A stretch of DNA of 64,000 nt from Polytrichum commune (lineage: Eukaryota > Streptophyta > Polytrichopsida > Polytrichales > Polytrichaceae). The number at the start of each line of letters is the position of its first letter. Positions within the stretch are counted from its first letter, which is position 1. The translations under genes were made by a program, and so were the position numbers. The stretch is taken from contig OX485805.1 in the NCBI GenBank assembly GCA_950295325.1, forward strand, positions 53,902,758 to 53,966,757. Reading direction: 5' to 3'. Below are positions 13,385 to 24,781 of this stretch, in pieces. The notes below the pieces were generated by a model. It had not been told where the DNA came from. It ran no database searches and saw only the letters and a program-made list of their open reading frames with translations.

Positions 13385-13633
13385 AGCTAGGACCAACCTG
13401 GACTTGAGTTTTTTTCTTCAAAATTTGAAAAACGTTCTTTGCCCCCATCTGGATTGAAAACATGATCTTTGTATTCTTGAAAGGTTGCCTTGTATGCAAA
13501 AGCCATTATGATTCCACATTATGTGTGTGTGTCCACGCCACTTGGTAAATGAGCAATTGACTTGGATTTCATCTCCAAAATGAAACCATCAATTTTGCAT
13601 TCAATTAACATGGAAGTAAGGAATAAGCAAAAA

Positions 13634-13875
13634 AATGAGGTCATATTTGAAACTTAGAAAATATGGTGGCCTTTGTAGTTCTTGAGAACTAACTTGACTA
13701 ATATGTGAGATAATGCTCTATGTGCATTGATTGAAATATAATGTTTTTTGAATTGATATTTTATTATATTTAAGTCAACCCACATAGAACATCATCTCAC
13801 ATATAAGCTAAGTTAGTTCTCAAAAATTTCAAAGGCCACTATACTTTCTAAATTTCTAAATATCCTTATAATAGT
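13634..13875. repeat. Foldback (inverted repeat) element, about 240 bp
   Basis: Left arm 13634-13741 and right arm about 13763-13875 are inverted complements with scattered mismatches. Anchors are GTGGCCTTTG, TTGAGAACTAACTT and ATATGTGAGAT in the left arm, with their complements in the right arm. The loop is about 20 bp. It is non-coding and MITE-like. A transcript would form a long hairpin. Confidence 0.75.
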
Positions 13876-13920
13876 AATAGTAATAGTAATAGTAATAGTA
13901 ATAGTAATAATTATTATTAT
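13868..13920. repeat. (TAGTAA)n then (TTA)n microsatellite
   Basis: About seven hexamer units abut the right arm of the foldback and pass into ATTATTATTAT. Confidence 0.9.
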
Positions 13921-15122
13921 GGTTTTTTTTTTACTTATGAGTGCATTGAATGCATTAATGATGATTCAGGACCTTCAAGGGGAGGTGCACTCATTATGGA
14001 TTTTTGTGTACAAGTTGGCCCTTCAAAATACAAAGACAACAATTTTTGATTTGGACAGGGGCGAGCAACCATTTTCATGGCGAAAGCTTTTTGGTGGGCG
14101 ACTCAAGGTTCACATGATGCCGGTCTTGGATGGATAGATCCCCCCCCCCCCTCCCTTTGGCCCTTATAAATGTTCATAGGGGGTAGTTTAACATCCCATG
14201 TTGGTTATTGACCTGCTAGATTTTGATCGGTTATAATGAACTCACCTCTCTATCAAATTAAGCATTTAGTGTATACGTAGTGGGTAAGCTCTTACAAATG
14301 CATCTTAGATGATATAGGATATCTCTCATATTTAATATAAATGAATATACCCAAAGCCCTTGAAGTTGGTTTTAAGGGATGGATAGGAGAGACGTGGGAA
14401 TGGAGCAATGAGAACAACCGTGAACAAGATTAAGACACTCCTCCAAAGGTCTCAAATCCCTTCTACCAAGGTTCTGAAATGGATATGGTAAGAAAATAAA
14501 TTAACACAATAAAATACCTATCATATGATTTATTATTGAGTTAATATCTTTGAAGGATCAAGAGTAATATATTTACAAGTGTTCATTTTTAAAAACCTCA
14601 ACATGTATGTATTGTAAATATATATATGCACACACATGTATTTATATTTCCGACATGTATGCATGGGGTTTATTTATTTTTTAGCCTATGAATGCACATG
14701 CTATGTCAAGTGAAATACAAAGAACGCATCCCATCATCCATGGCAACTTGCATAATATTTTTCAGCTACATGTTTGTGTTCCGTTCTATATGTAGCATAT
14801 GACATGGGCCTCCATTATCTTACCTTCATGGGAAGAAACTTTGAAAATAAGAAGAAACCGACGCCGGTACAAATAATGAATAGTACTAGCTTATATAATA
14901 AGTATATTGTGCATAGTGTCGGTATTTTCAATGAAAGTATAATTATTAACAATAAACACATGGAATATTAAGATGAACAATGTTTCCTACAAATATTCTT
15001 GGGATGAACAACGATTCCCATGCACAGTCCGGGAGTATGACTCCACCCAGTTCTCCAAGTTCAACCTATATGCACGAATAATAAACAAATATTCCTACTG
15101 ACCCACATGGCTGAATAATGTT
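13921..15122. other. Intergenic DNA, nothing recognised
   Basis: Contains a C-run at about 14140-14152 and otherwise AT-rich sequence. The open frames at 13919-14137 and 14774-14971 have no recognisable domain. Confidence 0.5.
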
Positions 15123-15280
15123 ACGTGGTTCATCCATTTTCAGCATTTACAAAAAAGCGAAGTCGTAATTCCCACACGGAATCTTAAGGGGAGGGGAGGG
15201 GACGTGGTTCATCCATTTTCAGCATTTACAAAAAAGCGAAGTCGTAATTCCCACACGGAATCTTAAGGGGAGGGGAGGGG
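15123..15280. repeat. Near-identical 79-bp tandem duplication
   Basis: The unit 15123-15201 is repeated at 15202-15280 with no difference that I can see. Both start ACGTGGTTCATCC and end in a GGGGA run. The second copy continues into extra GGGGA units. Identity implies a recent slippage or duplication. Confidence 0.9.
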
Positions 15281-15459
15281 AGGGGAGGCTCAACAAATTT
15301 GTACGAGTGCCTTGTGGCCAAAATTGAAAGAATCAATAATTTTATCAGAAGCGGAGGCAGAGGCAGCTTCAACACTCCACCTTTAGGCGTAGTGGGGTGT
15401 AAGTGAATTCTGTGGCCTTTTGCCATCACCATCATGTTAGCTAGGCAGGGGTAAAGTAG

Positions 15460-15487
15460 ACACACACACACACACACACACACACAC
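15460..15487. repeat. (CA)n microsatellite
   Basis: About 14 CA dinucleotides. Confidence 0.95.
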
Positions 15488-16037
15488 GAACGATTTGCAT
15501 CGACTTGGGCAGGGCCTGTTACCAGCTGCAGTTGGGTGTCCGTGAGAGCAAGATAAGTGCAGTAGGATGTATATGAGGTATCAGTCATAAATAAATTCCT
15601 TGTTCTTTTCTTTTATATCGGCAGGCAGGCAGTGTGAAATGCATATTGAAATTGCAAGCAGCAGCAGCAGCAGCAGAGGGCCAGGGTGAGGTGAGGGAGG
15701 GTGAGGTGGTGGTGGTGGTTGTGAAACCCTCCAGCTCTTCAGATTTGCAATTAATCGGCCCTCACAACACTCATCAACTTCCTGGCTCCTCCCTGGCGTC
15801 CACTTCAATGCCCTGCTCCAAACAGCCACTGTGGATTGCAGCAGCATGGAGCGGCCTCAGCAAGCAGCAGGTCCAAACCCAACCGCATTCTCAACTCCCT
15901 GATTGAGATTGGCAGGATTGGTGTACCCAGCAAATCCAACTGATCCTATTTATGGCTCCCCTGACACGCGTATTATGCCTGCCGACTTAGTAGTCTCATA
16001 CCATGCCTGCTTCACAACCGTCGTTTCCTAAGGCTCA
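15488..16037. other. Intergenic DNA with short triplet runs
   Basis: A (GCA)n run at about 15656-15675 and a (GGT)n run at about 15703-15720. Overlapping open frames on both strands here come from these biased runs, and no exon is supported. Confidence 0.5.
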
Positions 16038-16476
16038 GGGCCACTTCACACACATGTGACTGAGAGGCCGTGACCCTTACGCTTCAAGCACCAGTGATTG
16101 GGGAGATTGTTGGGCATAATCGGTTGAGATCCTAGTGTTTGCAAGTCCAACCGGTTGCATGTTGACAACCTTCCGTTTTCCTTTATTAAATTGGGGTATA
16201 TTCTATAAATTCCTCTAAAATGATGGGTAATTTTTCTGCAGTCTTGAACTTCACCCGGTTATTTTTCAAACTCAACCGGTTCCATCTGTAACTAACTGCC
16301 GGTTCTCCCCGATCATAGTCAAGCACTCTCGTTGGTGGGAAACGGCGGAGCCGCTCCAAGTTCGCTGCTTCCTACCATGCTTGAGGGAGCAGCGGAGTGG
16401 GTGAATGTGAGATGGATGTAACGTCTACATGGATTCCCTACATGGCATCAAATGGATCATGTTTCATGGTCACTTG
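16038..16476. mobile_element. Truncated PIF/Harbinger-like MITE interrupted by a hAT MITE
   Basis: The left end GGGCCACTTCACACAC matches the 508-bp family. The copy is interrupted at 16092-16318 by the hAT-like MITE and stops at about 16476, where the left flank of the next copy begins. The 30-odd bp before this copy (CTTCACAACCGTCGTTT..AAGG) recur before the full copy (CTTCACAACCATCGTTT..AAGG). The pair therefore arose by tandem duplication of element plus flank. Confidence 0.75.
16092..16318 (-). mobile_element. hAT-like MITE, 227 bp, copy 2, nested
   Basis: It is inserted in the truncated PIF-like MITE with a perfect 8-bp duplication TCAAGCAC (16084-16091 and 16319-16326). It begins CAGTGATTGGGGAGAT; read on the other strand it starts CTATGATCGGGGAGAAC. 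It is the inverse orientation of copies 1, 3 and 4. The nesting shows the hAT family was active after the PIF-like copy arrived. Confidence 0.85.
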
Positions 16477-16515
16477 GATTGTTCATGCTTCACAACCATC
16501 GTTTTGTAAGGTTGA

Positions 16516-17024
16516 GGGCCACCTCACACACATGTGACTGAGAGCCCATGACCGTTCCACTTCAAGCACTCTTGTTGGTGGGAAACAACGGAGCCGCCCC
16601 AAGTTCGTTGCTTCCCACCACGCTTGAGGGACCAGCGGAGTGTGTGAATGCGAGATGGATGTAATGTCTACATGGATTCCCTACATGGCATCGAATCGAT
16701 CATGTTTCATGGTCGCGTGGGTTGTTTTCCAAGGCCACCTTTTGGAGGTAGGCTGAACGCAAAACCAGGAGACCATGGCACTCCGAACGATGCTTACAAT
16801 TGTTGGTTTATTCTATTTGATCATGTGTGGGGACCTGCGTGAATAGAACTTCATTGAAATAGCATTTGGTTGAGGGCCCGGTCACGTATGACTTCACACT
16901 ACACTTGAGGGTCCGTGACCACACTACATGATTTTGGAGGTGTGTTGGGACGGCATTTGGACACTTTCTTTTGGGCTCTCACAATTTCATGGTCACGGCT
17001 CTTGGCTCGTCTGTGAAGTGGCCT
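16516..17024. mobile_element. PIF/Harbinger-like MITE, 509 bp, copy 2
   Basis: Full-length relative of 3187-3694, starting GGGCCACCTCACAC and ending GTGAAGTGGCCT. It is flanked by TGA on both sides (16513-16515 and 17025-17027), against TTA for copy 1. Clear colinear similarity runs through the whole interior. It encodes no protein. Confidence 0.8.
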
Positions 17025-17027
17025 TGA

Positions 17028-18819
17028 GGCATCCATAACTGCCGATGAAAATAAGAGAGTTTGCATCTGCTTAGGAGAATCATTTTTGTTGCAAAGAGAA
17101 ACGATTTGTAAGGAGACTATCAAAAATATATTAAAATATTATGGATATGGAAAAGTGCTACAAAATTTCAAAGTAGTAAAGTTAGGGTAACACATAGTGA
17201 TGTATAGGTTAATCCACAACCACCCATCTATATTCTAATGCTTGGCTACGACAATTGCCAAAAAAATTACAAGGGTAATCGATCACAAGCCACCACCACA
17301 TAAACTTTAACATTCAAATGCTCAAGCAACCTGAAATGGGTTGTCACCTAATATTCTACTGGGTTTGTGACCCACTTCGTGGCAATCTACGTGGATGGAA
17401 AGGTTTTCTACTGGTGTAGGGTGGTGCCCACTACAATGTGGGCCAAAATAACATATAAAAACCTCATACTCCAAGCGTGTAGGAATTTTTTTTTTAGATT
17501 AGCATTGTTTGTTTTGGGGGGTGGTTCCATGTGTTACTCAGATGTAGGAGCCAAATTTCCATTTCCATTTCACTTTCCATTTTCGCATATGTCCAACATC
17601 AGTGCTTGAATTTTCAATCTTGTAGCAAAATAGAGCTTGTATTTTCAATTCCAACCGTATGAAAGTGAACTACACTACTACATATTCTTGATGTGAACTA
17701 CATTGCCATATATTCTTGATGTGGACTACACTACATTGCTATATATCCTTGGTGTGAAAATTTGGAATCAACCATACCACATTTGCAAGGCCAAATGCCT
17801 TCATTAAGGGGGCAACTCCAAAAAATATGAAAAATTCCGCTTGATGCCAACTCGGATCATCGCATAGTATTTTTGCACACTATAAATTTGGCCATACTAT
17901 ATTATATGGTTGTCAAGTGAGCTCCTTCAAGAAAGTTGGGGTTTTTTTATGAAATATATATCAAGTCTACCGCCCTCAAAGTTGAAGGTCCAAATTAGGA
18001 CATTTTTAGAGATTTACCCTTTGATTGGGAACACTCAAAGTTTGCCAAATCTATCCAGTGGGAAAAAACCCTCATCCAATTTGGACATGCTAGCTAAAAT
18101 ATATGGGTTGCAAACTAGAAAGGTCACATGTGGTTATGTTTGCACTTGACACACATTGAGTATATCATGGGACCACCTTCCAAAACATGTAGTTCCAAAC
18201 CCTCAAAAAATCCAACATGCTTGGAGTATGACTTTTATACATGTTATTTTGGCCCACATGATAGTGGGCAACACCCTAAACCAATACATACCTTCCATCA
18301 ATGTAGATTGCCACCTAGGGAGTCACAAACCCCATAAGAATATTAGGTGGCTACCCATTTTGGGTTGCGTGAACGCTTGAGGTTTAAGTTAGCCATACAT
18401 GTTGCTTGATGTGCAATTTGTCCAACTTTTTGATATTGTTTACATCCAAACTATAGTGTGAGTTTTTTCTAGTCATCAATCAATGTTTTGGTAATTTGAG
18501 GAAATTTATGATCAAGTGCATAATCAAATCCTACTATGTCCATAGTTCAACTACTACACCGATTTATCCCAATTAGTGCATGCGAGTACTAATTCCCGAA
18601 AAATGCACTATTTTGTCAAGTCTCAAAATTTGTAAGAGCTGAAATTTTCAATGAGTGATATTAAATTCATGAATACATGCTTATATAACATGCATTTCAA
18701 AAAAATCAATGCGTGTTCTAAGGTGCTTGTAGAGTGATAAAAAAAAACTATATGCAAACACATGCTTGTCAATAAATAAAGCCATGATGAATAATACATC
18801 TATGAATATTATTTTTAGT
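17028..18819. other. Intergenic DNA, nothing recognised
   Basis: AT-rich. A short internal repeat of a TATTCTTGATGTG-type unit occurs about three times at 17675-17760. No exon was found. Confidence 0.5.
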
Positions 18820-19800
18820 GAATAATGTCAAAGTGCACAAAGTGGGATTGTATCCACAAGCTACCTCCACCACTATAGAGTGTTTACTTAGATTAAATAA
18901 GTGAGCTCTAAAAGAACATTATACGCCACATTACACATATGTTCATGGCCGAAGTCTCTCCGAAGGAAAAATCCAATAGTTCATGCATCGCCATAGTTCA
19001 ACACAATGCCCATCTTACCTGAGCCAATACTCTTTGTAATTGATGAGCTTGTCCCGCAAGTACCCAAGTTCCATGATCCTTAAATACTCTGATTAAGCAT
19101 GTAAAACCCGCCACTAACTTAGGATGCCTATGAGGTATGTAGTGTTGAAAATAAACTTGTTGGTCCAACACTTGCGAATTACTTTGTTAAGCAACAATGT
19201 TCCTCTCACTCCATAGAATCTTTGGTTACTATTTATATGTCCAATTCATAAAGTGTCAATCAAAATATGTTGTGCGCTTTTCCCTTATCAAAATGAGAGT
19301 GTCAAGCCTTATTAACTCCCATGTATTTATAAATACACATGAGAACCATAAAATTACAAATCACATCATCCCTTTCAATTACGTCGATTGCATATGACTT
19401 GATTGCCGATATGGGCTTCATCAACTTTGATATGATATGATCTTGCACTATGTCATTGGAAAGGCCGTGATTAAACGTATGTTCCATCATCTTGTAGAAA
19501 ATTTACTTGCCTCATATACACAAAAATCACTGACCCTCCTTCCCGTTCGTTTCACAGTATGAAAACCATGCTATAACAAGCTAGGCCAATGAAGAACTTG
19601 GGAATGAGGCCAATATGAGGTGGGGTTTGTTAATATAAGCCCCCATTGTAATGATTATGGTGAATTGATATGATGTGGCTAACTTAATGCTCCTCACTTG
19701 GCAACCATTGAGCTCTCATTGAACCCAACTAATCGATTATTGATCAACATTCCACCAAGGTAGTAAACTATTGCCTAACAATCGGCTTGCCTAGTTGGTT
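18820..19800 (-). repeat. Diverged duplicated segment, copy 1
   Basis: Colinear with 20095-21000. Shared anchors include AAATCCAATAGTT, TGAAAATAAAC, GTCAAGC/GTTAAGCAA, TTAACTCCCATGTAT and CTAGGCCAATG (CTAGACCAATG in copy 2). On the minus strand both copies keep a short frame starting near the same place (19302-19490 here). Its N-terminus resembles the LPxDIV start of plant F-box-type proteins, but only weakly. Probably two copies of a decayed gene or element. Confidence 0.5.
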
Positions 19801-19859
19801 GTTTTATGGCATACATTCAAAGCCATTGATTGATGACTTGCGTAGGATATATTATTTGC

Positions 19860-19898
19860 CTACATACATACATACATACATACATACATACATACATA
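19860..19898. repeat. (TACA)n microsatellite
   Basis: About nine tetranucleotide units. Confidence 0.95.
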
Positions 19899-20094
19899 GT
19901 TGGCTAATTTTTCATACATGTTTTACGGAGCGCCTAAGCCTTTAAAAAATAACATAATTATCAAACATTTGAAACCCAACATACTTTCAACCTATGGTAT
20001 ATGTAACTATGTACATACAATGTGTATTGCAAATATAAAAAGTAATGCACTCAAAGTTATGATGGCACAACCATATAATATATGGTGATGAAAA

Positions 20095-21000
20095 TTTGTG
20101 TCAGATGCATGAATACATATTGCAAGTAGTACAATTCTATCCACGAGCTATTTAAATCACTACAATGTGTTTTTCGGATTAAATGGCAAACTAAAAACAA
20201 TATTGATCCGATACTATATGTTTATGGCAGAAGTCGTTGTGAAGGCAAATCCAATAGTTGATGTAACTTCATAGTTTGATGAGATATCTATTGCAAAAAA
20301 ATTCATATTTTTCACAAGCATGTCTCAAAGGTACTGAAGCTACATGATCCCTGCATTTTTCATTTGAGCATGTTGAACCCATCACTCAATTTGGATGACT
20401 ATCGGGTGCGTGACGCTGAAAATAAACCGAAAATATTTGCAAATTGTTTGTCAAGCAATATGAATCCTTTCATACCAATGAATGTGTAAGGACTATGATT
20501 GCCCAATTCAAAAAGAGCTAATCAAAGTGCGTTGTGTACTCCTCCCATGCCAAAATAAAGGCATCAAGCTTTGTTAACTCCCATGTATAAATACATAGGA
20601 GACATGTAAAGTCCCTCAAGGAGACATTATAGCCGATGTATTGGGATGGATTTGGCATGACTACCATTATGGGCTCCCACACCTTGGGCACAATATATTT
20701 GGCTACTATGTTCTTGGGAAGGCCCGGGATAAGCGTGGACTCTACCATCTTGTTAGAAAATAGCTTGGCCTAATATAGACCAAAATCATCGATCACGCTT
20801 GGAACCTTGTTTGTTCTTTGCATGCAAAACTTGTTAAAAATAAACTAGACCAATGGATAGCTTGGGAATGAGGTCAAAGTGAGGTAGAGCTTGCTACATA
20901 TATGCCCCCATTATAATGATTATGGGCAATCAATTTATAATGTGACTAAATTAATGCTTCAATTGATCCCAAGTTTTGGTTAAATGTCTGACAACAATCA
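20095..21000 (-). repeat. Diverged duplicated segment, copy 2
   Basis: Partner of 18820-19800. Its minus-strand frame 20518-20748 (76 codons) starts with a segment containing LIPGLPKNIVAKYI, the equivalent of LSNDIVQDHII in copy 1. F-box domains often begin LPxDI, which is the only hint of identity. No second exon could be assigned. Confidence 0.5.
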
Positions 21001-22868
21001 ATTGGCTTGGACAATTGCATTGCAACTGTCAATTGGCATGAGTGATTTCTTTGGAGCAGTCGACATGGGCAATCCATTGCTCCAAAGTAGTTGTCCATGC
21101 AAGTCTATTGCCACTGAACAATCGACTGCTCATAGGTTTGGTTAGTTCATAGGTGTGCTATGGCTGGGAGTGGAATGACAATGGCCATAGTTAGTTTGTC
21201 TAGAAGTATATATTACAATCCCCAATATACGTGGGGTTTATTAGATGAAGCAGACGAGTCTATACCCGAAGAGGTTGCGGAGAACACTCGAAATGAGGAC
21301 AATTTGCGCAACGTGTTACGACCAATTTAAGCACCCAATGAATTCTATTGGGCCCGACTCCCGATGAGAAAGGTTGATCGATTCCAAGTAGTAAGTTGGA
21401 CCCCCATTGCAAGAGAGGTCGGCATGTTGCATTGGTGACAAATTGGGGGGTGGATTCTTCATACCAAATATGAACTAAATTGAGTGTAAGAACGGGTACT
21501 ATTTTAGGCATGAGCGTACATAGTATACATAAGGGAGAGGTATTATTTTTCTTTAGTGTGTACATCCAAAAAAGCTATTAAGAACTATAAAAGTAAATGT
21601 AGATGTACAAAAGAGAGCTCTAAGATTTTGAGAAAAACTTGATAGTAAATGTGTTAGTTCCGTCCAACTCACGTTATCATCCATTGTTGTCATATAGTAA
21701 TAGTCCTTAATGACTATCATTTCCATTTTTGTTAAGGTTTGCATTTTTGATTCTAGGTATTTACAAGTTGGAGGGTATTGAAGTGCTCATGGGCTCCCTT
21801 GAGATTGGCTCTCCATATTGTGGCTAAGTTATTATGCATTTGTCTTTGTTTGTTTGATGCAATTGTTGAGTTACATGCTATGGATGAAAAATTGTTCAAT
21901 ATTTTCTCATTGGAAAGTGAAAGTGGGAATGATTTTCTCATTGTTCAATAATCTTTATTACATTTCATATATAATGAAGGAGTATTTAATTCATGATTAA
22001 TGTCTTGTATATGCAGTGCAAGCATTCATCACATTAAATTGAAAAGTTTACTATAAATACACGAGTCCATTTTCTTGCGTGTAGTTTGTAGGTGTACATT
22101 TGTTTCTTTTTTCTTATAAACTTCTCGTATATATTGGGTTTATACACGGTAGCAGTCGATTAGTTTAGAAGCCGAGTACTGCAAGCGCTCGACTTAGCCG
22201 GACCACTACTTGCCAACAATTTATGTAATTGTTGACTGCTCATTAACAATCAACTTTGCTGAATGACTTCTTATTAGTAGTCAACTTAGGTCATTGACTA
22301 CTCGCCAACAATCGATATTTTGCCCCCCCCCCCCCGCCTAATGCGACATTTTTGGGTCCGGTGTCACGTCATCATCACATAATGTGACATGACGTGATGG
22401 ATGTTGACGTAATAACCCTAATAGTTAGCCTTGCATGTACTGTATATCTAAGGTAGGCAACCCTTATTCGATTACTAGAACACTTATATTTTCGTGTTAT
22501 GTGGTTTGTTGTGGTATACCACATAAATAGAATTGATACCAAAAAGACATGTGTTTGAAAGAGATTGGATTCTGTGCTCAAAATATGTTAACCATTCTAG
22601 GCTCAATAGTCAACATAATTGGGGGGGGGGACCTATATGACCATTTAAATGAGCACAAGAATCTACACCTTGGTAATGAATAAGATATTCATGCAAGCTC
22701 CAAAAGTTATAAGGAAAATGACTATGACCTTGATTTGGATTTGTTGACCATCTTGTACTAATTATGTGTTTCACACCCCAAGAAAAGTGGGCTAGTTGGA
22801 AAAAGTAGCCATTTAAGATAGATCTACCTTAGTTGCCACCTTGGGCTTGATGTTGTTTGCATGAACAC
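21001..22868. other. Intergenic DNA with CAATCGACT-type motifs and a small hairpin
   Basis: Scattered CAATCGACT/CAATCAACT-like words occur at about 21000-21130 and 22150-22320. A perfect 10-bp inverted repeat (CTTTGGAGCA / TGCTCCAAAG) lies at about 21050-21090. C-runs lie near 22324 and G-runs near 22621. A short palindromic stretch around CACGTCAT..ATGACGTG lies at 22366-22398. No gene is supported. Confidence 0.45.
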
Positions 22869-23073
22869 CAATGAACCGGGAGAACCAACCACAGAGTTAT
22901 AGATGAAACGGTTGAGTTTGAGAAATAACCAGTTGAAGTTCAAAACTTCAAGAATACTACTGATCATCTTAGAGGAATATAGAGAATATCCGAAAGAAGT
23001 CAACATATAACCGCTTGGACTTGGAAACACTAGGGCCTTGACCGATTACGCCCAAAAATCTCCCCGGACACTG
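22869..23073. mobile_element. hAT-like MITE, 205 bp, copy 3
   Basis: Starts CAATGAACCGGGAGAACC and ends CTCCCCGGACACTG. Flanking octamers are ATGAACAC and TTGGACAC (6 of 8 match). Interior anchors shared with copy 1 are GGTTGAGTTTGAG, ACTTCA, TTAGAGGAAT, GTCAACAT and TTGACCGA.TA.GCCCAAAAA. Confidence 0.75.
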
Positions 23074-23515
23074 TTGGACACCTCCATTATTCCAGATTCT
23101 TATTCAAAGCTCAGAAGATTAAAGTGGGGTCTGAGTGTTTTCAGTTGCTACCAATTCTAAGTTAGCTGAGCTTAGACTCTGGAGTCACCAGCGCCTTTGT
23201 CGGTTGTATATAAGCATGGGGTTGGGTTTAGTCATAGTGGTGTCTGGCTCAGCCCCTGGCACTCTATATTATTGTCTAAAAGTCTACTCATGGTTTTTGC
23301 ACACATTAATTTTCCCCAGGAATACAGACAACCCTGTTTGCCATTGCATTGAACCCGCATGTACTCCCACATCAGTGTGGGTCATTGATAACCTGGGTTT
23401 CTCCCCGCCACATCTTCCCACATGATTGATTCCGTTTCTGCAATTTGGGAGTGACAAGTCAGTGCCAGTAAGCACTTACTGATAGTTGGGCAGGCCCCAG
23501 GGTTGCCATAGTGAT

Positions 23516-23722
23516 GAATGAAAGGGGAGAACCGACAGCAAGTTGAGTTTGAGAAACTGACCGGTTCAATTTCAGGGCTTTACGAAAATCACCGATCGAT
23601 TTAGAGGAATTTTCAGAATATTCCTCAATTTAGTAAAGAAAACCGACAGATGTCAACATGTAACTGGTTGATATTGGGAACAGTAGAATCTCAATTATGC
23701 TCAACTATCTCCTCGGACACTG
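23516..23722. mobile_element. hAT-like MITE, 207 bp, copy 4
   Basis: Ends CTCGGACACTG. The left edge is placed at GAATGAAAGGGGAGAACC because the flanks ATAGTGAT and ACAATGAT then match at 6 of 8 positions. The interior is colinear with copies 1 and 3. Only about 440 bp separate it from copy 3, in the same orientation. Confidence 0.65.
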
Positions 23723-24781
23723 ACAATGATGGTTGGATTATAATGCAAAACCCAGTTACAGTTGCCCTTGTAGATTCCATGGACCGCCAGGCCTACACAT
23801 CCCATCTCCATGATAGTCGCCTTTTTTACAGCCAGCCCCTGAACTTTTACCAGAACGTACTCTGGCCACTTATAGCAGTCCTCATCAGGCCATTCTCTCA
23901 CCAGATCTTGCTCCTCTCCTCCTCTCCACCCTCTAAGTAGTGGCTCCCACTGGTTCTCTTTAGCTAGCTAGCTACCTCCTTGCCGCCATTCCTGGAGCTT
24001 CATCAAACCTACAGTAGTGCTGATACATACAGCTACGTCCAGATTTGCACAAGCTTGACATGTTCCACGAACTAGACAGCATGTCACCTTGATCAAGATT
24101 CAAGGCTTTAGAAGCCCCAGTGACCCGCTCTCAGTGCTGTGACCGTGGGACATGTAGTTGTCGACAGTCTGTGGAGCTTTCAGAAGGTGAGAAACATTTG
24201 CATCTCTACTTCAAAGAATAACAACTGGTAGCTGGTAGCTGCTAGAAAGGATATTTCTGCGAGTGTTGTGGATAGTAGAATTACATCAGGGAAACATTAC
24301 AAAACAGACGAATCTAGCCTTGTAACCCTGGATGAATCCTGCGGAAGTTGTTCCAGTTTATATTACTACTAGCGCACCCGATTCCTGGCTTTTCGAATTG
24401 TGTCCAGGATTTGATATGTGTGAGTAGTGATATTGAAATGAGTGCCCCCATGGATGCACAATTCTAATCGAAACTGCTATCGAGAATGAGATTTTAAAAC
24501 ACATTATATATGGGCAGTAGAGGACATTATCAAATCTAAAGTCATTCAATGTGCAGGTTTGTTAGAGGCGGTGGAATCTCATTGATTGAATCAATACTCT
24601 GGTACTGCAATGCCTGCTAGAATTCTGTTCCAGAGATTATTCCACATTAGAGTGCATTAAGTATAGCATTCGGACGCTTACAGCATTGAAAAGTTTGGTT
24701 CTTTCTGTCTGCAGGCTGGTTGCAGGAGTCTCTGCACGAGGAGAGTAGATTTCTGTAACCCGCAGTCTGAGGATCGGAGCA
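23723..24781 (+). promoter_or_regulatory. Upstream region of the XTH gene
   Basis: Non-coding DNA before the XTH start codon. A TATA-like stretch (ATTATATAT) lies at about 24503-24511. A pyrimidine tract followed by TCTGCAG at about 24704-24715 could be the acceptor of a 5'-leader intron. The transcription start cannot be placed from sequence alone. Confidence 0.35.

Noticed and set aside
13156-13499. Open frames on both strands across the GT/GA microsatellite
   Set aside because: Their length comes from dinucleotide repeats (RERE, SLSL, THTH); no domain or splice context.
15226-15906. Overlapping 88-120-codon frames on both strands
   Set aside because: Driven by CA, GCA and GGT runs; no conserved protein.
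22366-22398. Small CACGTCAT..ATGACGTG palindrome as a regulatory site
   Set aside because: Contains ACGT-core words, but no gene lies nearby to regulate; could be chance.
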